From the NCBI GenBank assembly GCA_002321305.1, contig DCMF01000119.1:1-31495 (forward strand): 31,495 nt of DNA, written 5' to 3'. The first letter of the stretch is position 1, and each line of letters begins with the position of its first letter. Both the position numbers and the translations under genes were made by a program. Origin of the DNA: Verrucomicrobia bacterium UBA1629 (lineage in GTDB: Bacteria; Verrucomicrobiota; Kiritimatiellia; RFP12; UBA1067). The notes under the pieces were generated by a model. The model made no database searches. It saw only the letters and a program-made list of their open reading frames with translations, and had not been told where the DNA came from. Below are positions 15,480-22,577 of the stretch, one piece after another.

Positions 15480-17107
15480 GGGGCGTCCGCCGCGCCGCGC
15501 AGCTTCCGGTCGATCGCGCGCTCGGCGCGCCACGCCGCCGCGAGCGTCGCGTCCGCCGCCGCCGTGTCGAGCGTGTGCGTGAAGAAGCCCTCGTAGGCCT
15601 GCGCGCCGTTGAGGCCCCGCAGCGAGAACGAGACCTTCGCCGTCCCCGCCGGGACGCGCCCGACAATCTCGACCGTGCCGCTGCGGTAGAGGTTCCGGAG
15701 GACGCGCGGATACGCCTCGGCCTTCGCGTCCGCCGCGAAGATGACGCGCAGGTCCGACAGCACAGGGTCGCGGAACCGCTCGGAAAGCCCGTCGATGCCC
15801 TCGCCCGCGCTCCAGCGCCAGCCGTCGAAGACGAAGCCCTCGCCCCGGTTGCCGCGCGTCAGCGCGTCGATGAGCGCACGGTTCGCGGACGCCTTCACGC
15901 CGTACATGTAGACGGAGATGAGCCCGTCGTTGAGCGCGGTGAACTTCGACAGGATGTCCGCATTGTCCCGCACGCCCGCGTTCGCGTCGCCGTCCGTGAC
16001 GACGAGCGCGATCAGCGGACGCGCCGGGTCGCGCGGCAGCGTGAGGACGGACGAGATCGTCGCGAACACGTCCGTGCGCCCGTGCGCCGCGAGGTTGTTG
16101 AGCCAGCTGTCCGAGCGGTCGAACGACGTCTGCGTACAGGCCTGCCACGTGCGGAACGCATACGCGAAGCGGTCGCGGAACGCGACGAGGTTGAAGCGGT
16201 CGCCCGTGTTGGTCGCGCTGCGGAGAATGCGCTTGGCGGCCTTGCGGATCGAGACGATGCGGTCCGACCCGATCGAGCCGGAGGCGTCAATCAGCACGAC
16301 GACGTCCTTCGGCACGACCGCAAGCGACGTGCGCGGCGTCACCATCACCTTGAAGTACGTCCATTGGCCCTCCGTCTGCCGCGTCATCGCCGTGTGGACG
16401 AACTTCGGCAGCTCGATCGCCCGGTCTGACTCGACGAGCGCCTTGACGGCCGCCTTCTCCTCCTCGACGACCTTCTCGTCGACTTTCTCGTAGACTTCCT
16501 CGGACGGCACGAACGCCGCCGGGCTTTCCGCCGGAGCCGCCGCGCGCGCGAGCTGCGTCGGCAGGAAGGCGGAGTCGGGGTCTGTCCCCACGGCCGGCGT
16601 GAGCCGCAGGAGCGGCGCGGCCCCGGCCTCGGCACGCGGCAGGGCCATCGGCGCCGCGAGCGCGGGCACGTCCGGGGCGGACGGCGTCTCGATCGGCGCG
16701 CGGGGAATCTTCGCCGAGACGAGCGCGTCCGGCCGCAGCGGCTCCGCGTCGAAGACCGGCGCGACCGCCTCCACCGCCGGGGCGGCCGGCACGGACGCGA
16801 CGGCGGCCTTCACGGCGACCGGCAGCACGTCAGGGACTTCGGACGGCAGGGGCTCCGTCGCGGCGACCGTCTCGGCCTGCGGCGCGTCCTTCTGCGCGTC
16901 GAGGTCCTCGACCGCGTCGATCTTCACGGGCTCCGGGCGCGGCACTTCCTTCGTGACGCGCATCGGGGGGCGCGCCACGGCACGCGCGCCGCCCGCCGCG
17001 ACGTGCGTCATCACCTTCGGCTTCGCGTAGAGCATGACGCCAACGTGCACCAGGGCCGAAACCACCAGCGCCGTCACGATAAGCTCGCCCTTCGTCTCGT
17101 GCGTCAT
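15476..17107 (-). CDS. Membrane-anchored von Willebrand factor A domain protein
   Basis: 543 aa. One N-terminal transmembrane helix (residues ~9-28, LIVTALVVSALVHVGVMLYA) is followed by a ~190-residue Pro/Ala/Glu/Val-rich extended region like a TonB or other periplasm-spanning linker. A von Willebrand A domain follows from ~265, with the metal-ion-dependent adhesion motif DASGS (Asp274, Ser276, Ser278) and VVTDGDANAGV. The tail contains GTVEIVGRVPAGTAKVSFSL and VSFSLRGLNGAQAYE. The architecture suggests a periplasmic binding or assembly protein. GTDPDSA near residue 175 is encoded by a REP-like palindrome. The ATG overlaps the stop of a leaderless 17-codon frame, and its stop overlaps the response regulator, so three frames are chained by ATGA junctions. 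Confidence 0.85.
   Translation of the reverse strand: MTHETKGELIVTALVVSALVHVGVMLYAKPKVMTHVAAGGARAVARPPMRVTKEVPRPEPVKIDAVEDLDAQKDAPQAETVAATEPLPSEVPDVLPVAVKAAVASVPAAPAVEAVAPVFDAEPLRPDALVSAKIPRAPIETPSAPDVPALAAPMALPRAEAGAAPLLRLTPAVGTDPDSAFLPTQLARAAAPAESPAAFVPSEEVYEKVDEKVVEEEKAAVKALVESDRAIELPKFVHTAMTRQTEGQWTYFKVMVTPRTSLAVVPKDVVVLIDASGSIGSDRIVSIRKAAKRILRSATNTGDRFNLVAFRDRFAYAFRTWQACTQTSFDRSDSWLNNLAAHGRTDVFATISSVLTLPRDPARPLIALVVTDGDANAGVRDNADILSKFTALNDGLISVYMYGVKASANRALIDALTRGNRGEGFVFDGWRWSAGEGIDGLSERFRDPVLSDLRVIFAADAKAEAYPRVLRNLYRSGTVEIVGRVPAGTAKVSFSLRGLNGAQAYEGFFTHTLDTAAADATLAAAWRAERAIDRKLRGAADAP
16577..16590. repeat. REP-like palindrome in the vWA linker
   Basis: GGGGTCTGTCCCCA, read in frame as part of AVGTDPDS in the flexible linker of the vWA protein. 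Confidence 0.7.
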
Positions 17108-17157
17108 GCCGCCACCGCCCGAAAGGTCTTGTCGAAAACTGCCATCTCGCTTTGCAT
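17104..17157 (-). CDS. Leaderless 17-codon mini-ORF upstream of the vWA gene
   Basis: The frame encodes MQSEMAVFDKTFRAVAA and stops with TGA overlapping the vWA ATG (ATGA). A TGCTATACT box ends 8 nt before its ATG, so the transcript would begin at or next to this start codon, while the vWA ATG has no convincing SD of its own. Function by translational coupling is inferred; the peptide itself matches nothing I recognise. It could be a fortuitous open frame. Confidence 0.45.
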   Translation of the reverse strand: MQSEMAVFDKTFRAVAA

Positions 17158-17165
17158 AGGTCAGT

Positions 17166-17194
17166 AGTATAGCAGTTTCAGCCCGAACCGTCCA
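17166..17194 (-). promoter_or_regulatory. Promoter of the mini-ORF, vWA and response-regulator operon
   Basis: TGGACG (17189-17194), a 17-nt spacer ending in TGC, then TATACT (17166-17171) on the minus strand. Eight nt separate the -10 from the mini-ORF ATG. Confidence 0.6.
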
Positions 17195-17253
17195 GCGGAC
17201 AGCGGACCGTGAGCGACGTCAAAAAGGCGGCGGCACAATGCAAAAGCCTCGCC

Positions 17254-19020
17254 TTATCGCTCCAAAAACCGGCCGCCGCGACGGCCGGTGAACGCGCCGT
17301 CCGCATAGGGCACGACGCCGTTGACCATGACGAGCTTCACGCCGCCCGTGAACTGGTGCGGCTTCAGATACGTCGACTTTGCGGCAAACGCCGCCTCGTC
17401 CCAGACGACGAGATCGGCATATGCGCCCTTCTCCAGGACGCCGCGCCCCCGGATCCCGAACCGCCGCGCGGGAACGGACGTCATGCGGGCGACCGTCTCC
17501 TCTCGCGAGAAGCCGAGCGCACGGACGCGGCGATAGAATTCGGGCATCGTCGCGTAGGCGCGCGGATGCGGATGATCCGCCGAAAGCGGTCCCCACGGCG
17601 CGCGGAGCGAGGCGTCGCTCCCCGGCACGATCCACGGACGCGCGTAGATCTTGTCGAGGTTCTCCTCGCTCATGCCGAAGAAGAACGCCCCCGTCTTGCA
17701 GCCGTCCCGTTCGAGAATCGAGCAGATCAGGTCGCCGGGAGTCAAGGGAGAGGACGGACTCGAGGACGAAGGACGGTGGACAGCCGACAGCGGCAGGGGT
17801 TCGGCGCTTCGACCATTCGCCGATTCGACCATTCGACCATTCGCAGACTCGCCGATTCGACCATTCGGCCATTCGACCATTCGATTATTCGACCATTCGC
17901 CCATTCGATTATTCGACCATTCGCCCATTCGATTATTCGACCATTCGATTATTTCCCTTACCGTCTTTCCGCTGAAGGCCTTGTTCTCCGCCGCCCACGT
18001 GCCGCCAATCATCACCGTCGACCAGTCGCGGTCGAGCGCGTTGATCTCCGCGACAATCTGAGATCTGAGATCTGAAATCTCCAATCGAGCCAGTTCCGCC
18101 GGCGCGGCGCCCTCCTGCGCCCAGTCCGGCAGCAGCACGTCGAGGTCTGTCCCCGCCGCGCAGTAGGGATAGCGGTCGCTGCCGAGCAGCAGGCCGTCCG
18201 ACATCGCCCGCTCGATCTTCTCCAGCACGGCGTCGATCTTGGCCCAGTTCCGCTTGCCGCTCGTCTTCAGGTGCGAGATCTCCGCCCGGATGCCCGTCTT
18301 CTGCGCGAGCGCAATCACCTCGTCGATCGATTCGAGAATCCGGTCGCCCTCCGAGCGCATGTGCGTCGCGTAGCAGCCGCCGCGCCGCGCGGCGACGCGC
18401 GCCAGAGCCTCGACCTCCTCCGGCGTCGCGTACTTCCCCGGCTGGTAGATGAGCCCCGTCGTGAGGCCCCAGCCGCCCTCGTCCAGCGCCTGCTCCAGAA
18501 GCCGCCGCATGCGCGCGAGCTCGTCCGGCGTCGCCGCGCGCCCCGCATAGCCGACGACGGACGAGCGCAGGGTGTTGTGCCCGACGAACTGCACGGTGTT
18601 GACGGCGGGCTTCGCGGCGTCCAGCACGGCGCGGTACTCGGCAAGAGAACGCCACGTGAGGCGGTCGCCCAGCAGCGCCGCCCAGTCGCTCGACAGCCGC
18701 GCTTCGCCGTAGCGCGGCGCGACGGAGCCGCCGCACTGGCCGTTGATCTCGGTCGTGACGCCCTGCGTGACCTTCGACGGCGCATCCGGCTCCAGCACGA
18801 GGTAGGCGTCCGAATGCGTGTGCGCGTCGATGAAGCCCGGCGAGACGATCCGCCCCGTCGCGTCAACCGTCTCGAAATCCGCACCGCCCTGCGCGTGAAC
18901 TTCCGCGCTCTGCGGCACGACGTCGACGATCCGGTCACCGTCCACCCACACGTCGCCGACGAACGCGGGCTTCCCCGTGCCGTCGATGATCGTTCCGTTG
19001 GCGATGCGCGTCATGGACAT
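17254..19020 (-). CDS. N-acyl-D-amino-acid deacylase-family amidohydrolase with tandem-repeat insert
   Basis: About 588 aa. A metal-dependent amidohydrolase resembling D-aminoacylase/dihydroorotase-like enzymes that remove acyl groups from N-acyl-D-amino acids. Seen are IANGTIIDGTG at the start, the metal site GFIDAHTHSD, TEINGQCGGS, the CYATHMRSEG and AEISHLKTSG histidines, VPGSDASLRAP with the catalytic Asp, HPRAYATMPEFYRR, and GVLEKGAYADLVVWD near the end. Three tandem arrays lie in frame: EWSNNRMG-type octapeptides from an 8-bp array (17807-17950), a Ser/Pro-rich stretch from a 7-bp array (17750-17798), and LEISDLRSQI from another (18056-18083). Together they add roughly 70 residues between AFSGKTVREII and DLICSILERDG. 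Starts at 19020 or 19014 are both possible. It lies 31 bp downstream of rubredoxin. Confidence 0.88.
   Translation of the reverse strand: MSMTRIANGTIIDGTGKPAFVGDVWVDGDRIVDVVPQSAEVHAQGGADFETVDATGRIVSPGFIDAHTHSDAYLVLEPDAPSKVTQGVTTEINGQCGGSVAPRYGEARLSSDWAALLGDRLTWRSLAEYRAVLDAAKPAVNTVQFVGHNTLRSSVVGYAGRAATPDELARMRRLLEQALDEGGWGLTTGLIYQPGKYATPEEVEALARVAARRGGCYATHMRSEGDRILESIDEVIALAQKTGIRAEISHLKTSGKRNWAKIDAVLEKIERAMSDGLLLGSDRYPYCAAGTDLDVLLPDWAQEGAAPAELARLEISDLRSQIVAEINALDRDWSTVMIGGTWAAENKAFSGKTVREIIEWSNNRMGEWSNNRMGEWSNNRMVEWPNGRIGESANGRMVESANGRSAEPLPLSAVHRPSSSSPSSPLTPGDLICSILERDGCKTGAFFFGMSEENLDKIYARPWIVPGSDASLRAPWGPLSADHPHPRAYATMPEFYRRVRALGFSREETVARMTSVPARRFGIRGRGVLEKGAYADLVVWDEAAFAAKSTYLKPHQFTGGVKLVMVNGVVPYADGAFTGRRGGRFLER
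17750..17798. repeat. 7-bp tandem array (GGACNNN) in the amidohydrolase
   Basis: Units GAGGACG, GACTCGA, GGACGAA, GGACGGT, GGACAGC, CGACAGC, GGCAGGG on the plus strand. The GGACNNN pattern recurs at 27590-27617 in yggU, so it is probably a genome-wide repeat type. Confidence 0.7.
17807..17950. repeat. 18 x 8-bp tandem array (ATTCGACC) in the amidohydrolase
   Basis: Eighteen 8-bp units based on ATTCGACC, with ATTCGATT, ATTCGCCC, ATTCGGCC and more divergent variants at the left end. The right part has a higher-order order (ATTCGATT, ATTCGACC, ATTCGCCC). 144 bp equals 48 codons, so the frame is preserved and three units give one octapeptide. Confidence 0.92.
18056..18083. repeat. Short 7-bp array (ATCTGAG) in the amidohydrolase
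   Basis: ATCTGAG, ATCTGAG, ATCTGAA, ATCTCCA. A related ATCTGAAATCTGGAG lies on the minus strand at 7417-7431, just after the dehydrogenase stop codon. Confidence 0.6.
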
Positions 19021-19051
19021 CACGCCCGTCGGTCATTCCAGGCCTGTCGAC

Positions 19052-19192
19052 TCAGGCCGGCTCGAACTCGCTCTTTCCGACGCCGCAGGCCGGACACGTC
19101 CAGTCGTCCGGGAGATCCTCGAACGCCACGTTGTTGTTTTCGGCCGGGTCGTAGACCCACCCGCAGATCTTGCACACGTACTTCTTGTTCAT
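19052..19192 (-). CDS. Rubredoxin (short)
   Basis: 46 aa. A small cytoplasmic one-electron carrier whose iron is held by four cysteines: VCKICGWVYD and TCPACGVGKSEFE. Compared with the usual 52-54 residues, the loop between the two CxxC knuckles is shortened: YDPAENNNVAFEDLPDDW lacks the GDPxxGIxPGT segment. This short loop is known in some rubredoxins. ATG 19192 has AGGTG 6 nt upstream, and a good sigma70 promoter lies about 65 nt upstream. In anaerobes rubredoxin often feeds oxygen- or peroxide-reducing enzymes; none is adjacent. The amidohydrolase follows 31 bp downstream. Confidence 0.93.
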   Translation of the reverse strand: MNKKYVCKICGWVYDPAENNNVAFEDLPDDWTCPACGVGKSEFEPA

Positions 19193-19256
19193 CGTTCACC
19201 TCGCTTTCGCGTTTGACTGTCACGCCCGACAGGACATCTTGCCGGGGCAGGAGAGA

Positions 19257-19285
19257 AGTTTACCACGGAACCCGTACCACGTCAA
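19257..19285 (-). promoter_or_regulatory. Sigma70-type promoter of rubredoxin
   Basis: TTGACG (19280-19285), 17-nt spacer ending TGG, TAAACT (19257-19262) on the minus strand. It is one of the best-matching promoters in the window. Confidence 0.65.
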
Positions 19286-19299
19286 GGCGTCGCCGCACC

Positions 19300-19995
19300 T
19301 CAACGCCGGCGGATCTTGGACAGGAAGCCGCTCACGCCGCCCTTCTTCGCGCCCGGCGCGAAGGTGAGGGTCTGCGACTGCTTCGGACGCGGCGCGGCGG
19401 CCAGCGCGCGAAGCTCGTCCGAGCCGTTGATGCCCAGCTTCTCCGCACAGGGTTCGCCGAACGGCACGTCCGCCAGTTCGGGGAAGTCGTCGAGCGGATA
19501 GAGAAGCCCGCAGTTGAAGAGATAGATGCTGCGGTTCACGATCGGGAGCAGCCGCCGCACCTTCGTCCCGAAGCCGAACCTGTAGACGCGCAGCTTCACC
19601 CGCGCGGCGTCGCGATTCCGATAGCGCTCCTCCTCTGGCATCGTGGCGTCCTTCGAGACAAACAGCGCGTCCATGCCCGTCTCCAGGTTGTAGCGCGGAA
19701 TGCACATCTTCCACTCGTGCCCGCCGGGCCCGCGCACCGTCGCCAGCGCATAGCGCTCGTTCGCCTTCGGGACTTCCTCGTAGGCGACCACGCGCACGAC
19801 GCACGCCAGCGGCAGGTCAAGCGGAATCGTCTCGCCGTCGCCCCGCCGCAGACGGTCAAGGTAGGCGATGGCCGCGAGGTCTTCCGGCGTCTTCTCGACC
19901 TTCTCGGGCCTCTCGAACTTCTGTTGCTTTTCGGGCTTTGCGGATTTCCGGGACTTCCCTGACTTCCGGGTGCTTTCGCTTTCCTTGTCTTTCAT
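19300..19995 (-). CDS. Protein of unknown function with repeat-encoded basic N-terminus
   Basis: 231 aa, not recognised. Residues 1-36 are Lys/Ser/Glu/Pro-rich and encoded by a degenerate 9-bp array, probably disordered. The core from ~40 has regular beta-rich sequence: LACVVRVVAYEEVPKANERY, ALATVRGPGGHEWKMCIP, LETGMDALFVSKDATMPEEE, RVYRFGFGTKVRRLLPIV and YLFNCGLLYPLDDFPEL. The ALATVRG...GMDALFVSKDA pattern is faintly like the N-terminal OB-like region of DRB0094-type RNA ligases, but no ligase lysine motif follows. The C-terminus SQTLTFAPGAKKGG is basic. It lies 52 bp downstream of dnaB on the same strand. The conserved-looking core argues for a real gene. Confidence 0.7.
   Translation of the reverse strand: MKDKESESTRKSGKSRKSAKPEKQQKFERPEKVEKTPEDLAAIAYLDRLRRGDGETIPLDLPLACVVRVVAYEEVPKANERYALATVRGPGGHEWKMCIPRYNLETGMDALFVSKDATMPEEERYRNRDAARVKLRVYRFGFGTKVRRLLPIVNRSIYLFNCGLLYPLDDFPELADVPFGEPCAEKLGINGSDELRALAAAPRPKQSQTLTFAPGAKKGGVSGFLSKIRRR
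19891..19980. repeat. Degenerate 9-bp array (CTTCYCGGR) at the 5' end of the unknown gene
   Basis: About ten 9-mers on the plus strand: CTTCTCGAC, CTTCTCGGG, CCTCTCGAA, CTTCTGTTG, CTTTTCGGG, CTTTGCGGA, TTTCCGGGA, CTTCCCTGA, CTTCCGGGT, GCTTTCGCT. They encode Lys/Glu/Ser/Pro triplets. Confidence 0.65.
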
Positions 19996-20047
19996 CGGCT
20001 TGTCATCCTGCTGAATGGGAATCAGAATCCGAACACGGCAGGTCGCG

Positions 20048-21538
20048 CTACGCCAGCGGATCGGCCACGAACTCGCCCTGCTCGGGCACCTGTTCGGACG
20101 ACTCGAAGTTCTCGACCGACTTCGAGACCGGCTCGCGGTCGAGGAAGCGCGTCCACTCGCGCACGAAGCTCATCTCGACCTCGCCCGTCTCGCCGTTGCG
20201 GTTCTTCGCGATGTCGACGATCGCAAGCGTCTTGTCGTCCGCGTTGTCCGCCCCCGCCGTCCGGCTCGGCCGGCGCAAGAGGAAGACGACGTCCGCGTCC
20301 TGCTCGATCGCGCCCGAGTCGCGCAGGTCGGAGAGCTTCGGCTTCTCGTTCTTGTCGCCGCGCTGCTCGTTCGCGCGCGAGAGCTGGGAGAGGACGATCA
20401 CCGGCACCTTCAGCTCCTTCGCCATCGCCTTGATCTGCTGGGAGATCATCGAGACCTCGATCTGGCGGCTCTGGCGCGCGCCCTCGCGGCAGTTGCAGAG
20501 CTGAAGGTAGTCGATGACGATGAGCTCGATGCCGTGCTGCTTCTTCATGCGGCGCGCGCGCGCCCGGAGATCCATGACGTCGAGGCCGGCCGTGTCGTCC
20601 ACGTAGATCGGCGCGCCCTTCAGCTCGCCGCGCGCGCGCATCAGGTTGTCCGTCATCTCGACCTTCTCGCTCTTGGAGACGAGATTGCGGTTCAGCCGCC
20701 ACATGTTGATCTTCGCGCGGCCGGCGAGCATGCGCTTCGTCAGCTGCTCGACCGGCATCTCGAGCGAGAAGATCGCGACGGGATGGCGCTTCCCGTCGTC
20801 GTAGGGCACGGGCGTCTCGGTCGAGATCATCTGCCCGAGCGCGACGGACTCGGCGATGTTCATCGCGAGCGACGTCTTGCCGACGGACGGACGCGCGGCG
20901 ATGACGATCATCTCGGCGGGCTTGAGCCCCTGCAGCGTCTCGTCGAGGTAGCGGTAGCCGGTCGACAGGCCCTCCATCAGCCGCCCGCCCGACTCGAACA
21001 TGCGGTCGATGCGCGAATAGCTGTCCTCGACGGCCGACTCCCACGGCAGCGTCGCGCCGCGCGTGCCGCCGATTTCGAGGAACGTCTTCTCGGCCTCGCC
21101 GAGGACGACCTGCGGGTCGGGATACTCGTTCTCGTCAAAGCTCTTCTCGACGACCTTCGTCGCCCGCTCGATGAGGAGGCGCCGCAGGTACTTCGCCCGC
21201 ACGATGCCGAGGTAGTGCTCGGCGTGCGCCGTCGTCGGCACCTGGTCGATGAGGGACTGGATGTAGCCGACGCCACCGACCGTGTCGAGACTGTTCTCGC
21301 GCCGCAGCTCCTCGATAAGCGTCAGCGCGTCGAGCGGCTTCGAGACCATCGCCATCCGCAGCATCGTCGCGTAGATGAGGCGGTTCGCGGGGCCGTAGAA
21401 CGTCTCGTCGATCACGCCCTGGCTGCGGCACTCGTCCATCACGCGCTCGTCGCCGCGCCCGGTCGCGTCCAGCAGGATCGACCCCAGCAGCGCGCGCTCG
21501 GCCTCCAGGCTGTGCGGCGGCGTCTTCAGTTCGCTCAC
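20048..21538 (-). CDS. dnaB: Replicative DNA helicase
   Basis: About 496 aa. A hexameric ATP-driven 5'-3' helicase that opens the replication fork. The N-terminal DnaB domain is at ~10-110 (PPHSLEAERALLGSILLD, TVGGVGYIQSLIDQVPTTAH). The RecA-like C-terminal domain starts with GLSTGYRYLDETLQGLKPAEMIVIAARPSVGKTSLAMN (Walker A PSVGKTS), then FSLEMPVEQLTKRMLA, the Walker B IVIDYLQL, VIVLSQLSRANEQR, LSDLRDSGAIEQDADVV and AKNRNGETG. No intein is present. GTG 21538 is preferred because GAGG lies 8 nt upstream. An in-frame GTG at 21547 overlaps the upstream EEP stop (GTGA) and would add three residues. It is co-transcribed with the upstream EEP lipoprotein gene. Confidence 0.96.
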   Translation of the reverse strand: MSELKTPPHSLEAERALLGSILLDATGRGDERVMDECRSQGVIDETFYGPANRLIYATMLRMAMVSKPLDALTLIEELRRENSLDTVGGVGYIQSLIDQVPTTAHAEHYLGIVRAKYLRRLLIERATKVVEKSFDENEYPDPQVVLGEAEKTFLEIGGTRGATLPWESAVEDSYSRIDRMFESGGRLMEGLSTGYRYLDETLQGLKPAEMIVIAARPSVGKTSLAMNIAESVALGQMISTETPVPYDDGKRHPVAIFSLEMPVEQLTKRMLAGRAKINMWRLNRNLVSKSEKVEMTDNLMRARGELKGAPIYVDDTAGLDVMDLRARARRMKKQHGIELIVIDYLQLCNCREGARQSRQIEVSMISQQIKAMAKELKVPVIVLSQLSRANEQRGDKNEKPKLSDLRDSGAIEQDADVVFLLRRPSRTAGADNADDKTLAIVDIAKNRNGETGEVEMSFVREWTRFLDREPVSKSVENFESSEQVPEQGEFVADPLA

Positions 21539-21543
21539 GATCG

Positions 21544-22461
21544 TCACCTCGGCAGTTCGATGGTCGCGGTGACTGGGAAGTGGTCGCTCGGATACAGCCG
21601 GGTGCCGGGGCGGAAATCGTCGTGCGTCGCAAAGTCCAGGACGCGCGTGCCGTCCGAGACGTAGATGTAGTCGATGCAGTAGTCGTCGTACCGCCTGCCG
21701 TTCTCGACGACGGGGCCGTCCTTGTACCGGCCGAAGCCCTGATACGTGTTGTGCGGACCGGATTTCTTCTCGGCGATGTCCCGCGCGTCCTTCAGCACCT
21801 GCCGTACCGCGACCGCCGGCTTGTCGCCGTAGCGGCAGTTATGGTCGCCCGTGAAGACGATCGGCGCGCCCTTCCCGAACTCCCGCATGCGCGAGATGAC
21901 GAGCAGCATGCCCTTTTCGCGCGCCAGTTCGGAGACGTGATCCGTGTGGGTGTTCGCGAAGCAGAAGCGGCGTCCCGTCGCCTTCTCGCGGAGGATCAGG
22001 TACGAGCAGACGCGCGGACAGGCCGCCCCCCAGCCCTTGCGGCCGGGCACGTCGGGCGTCTCGGACAGCCAGAACGTGCCCGACTTCTCCGCCTCGAAGC
22101 GGCTCTTGCGGTAGAAGACAGGCGACGCCTCGTCCGACTTGCGGTCGGCGCCGCGATGGTCGCCGACGAACGCATAGTCCGGCAGGTGCTCGCGCAGGTA
22201 CGCCGCCTGGTCGGGGCAGACCTCCTGAAGCCCGAACGCATCCAGGTCCAGCTTCTTCACGAGCGCCACGAGATCCGCCTTGCGCAGGTCCCAGCAGTTC
22301 TCGCCGTCCGCCTTCCTGGACCAGTCGCCCGACAGGCGGATGTTGTAGGAGCCGACGCGGATCGTCTCGGACGGCGCGACCGTCCGGCACCCGGCCAGCG
22401 CGGACAGCAGAACCGCAGATGACAGGACGACGCCCCTAACCTTGCTTTTCATGTTCTTCAT
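21544..22461 (-). CDS. Endonuclease/exonuclease/phosphatase-family lipoprotein
   Basis: About 305 aa. The lipoprotein signal peptide ends in the lipobox LLSALAGC. Motifs of the EEP fold are in order: GSYNIRLS, FGLQEV with the catalytic Glu, FANTHTDHVS, FTGDHNCR (GDHN where GDFN is usual), IDYIYVSDG, and the final SDHFPVTATIEL with the catalytic Asp-His. The closest functional class is secreted metal-dependent phosphodiesterases or nucleases. ATG 22461 has AAGG 8 nt upstream; ATG 22452 would also keep the signal. The repeated ACATGAA in the first codons has a 9-bp rhythm. It is first in an operon with dnaB, an odd pairing of an exported enzyme and the replicative helicase. Confidence 0.9.
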   Translation of the reverse strand: MKNMKSKVRGVVLSSAVLLSALAGCRTVAPSETIRVGSYNIRLSGDWSRKADGENCWDLRKADLVALVKKLDLDAFGLQEVCPDQAAYLREHLPDYAFVGDHRGADRKSDEASPVFYRKSRFEAEKSGTFWLSETPDVPGRKGWGAACPRVCSYLILREKATGRRFCFANTHTDHVSELAREKGMLLVISRMREFGKGAPIVFTGDHNCRYGDKPAVAVRQVLKDARDIAEKKSGPHNTYQGFGRYKDGPVVENGRRYDDYCIDYIYVSDGTRVLDFATHDDFRPGTRLYPSDHFPVTATIELPR

Positions 22462-22499
22462 GTTCCCGACCTTGTTTTTCACGTTGAAAATCGGCACGG

Positions 22500-22529
22500 A
22501 TTATACCACGTTCCGCCAAATGCCGTCAA
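22500..22529 (-). promoter_or_regulatory. Sigma70-type promoter of the EEP-dnaB operon
   Basis: TTGACG (22524-22529), 18-nt spacer ending TGG, TATAAT (22500-22505) on the minus strand. The leader to ATG 22461 is about 30 nt and includes AAGG. Confidence 0.7.
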
Positions 22530-22577
22530 ATCGGCATCCATTTTCCCACAGGCGGCGCGGGTTTCCTGATAAGCCTT

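Noticed and set aside
17807..17950. CRISPR-like array
   Set aside because: The units are contiguous 8-mers with no spacers, inside an open enzyme frame, and no cas genes are present.
18143..18154. Additional REP copy AGGTCTGTCCCC in the amidohydrolase
   Set aside because: Only the right half matches and the palindrome is lost; too weak to list as an element.
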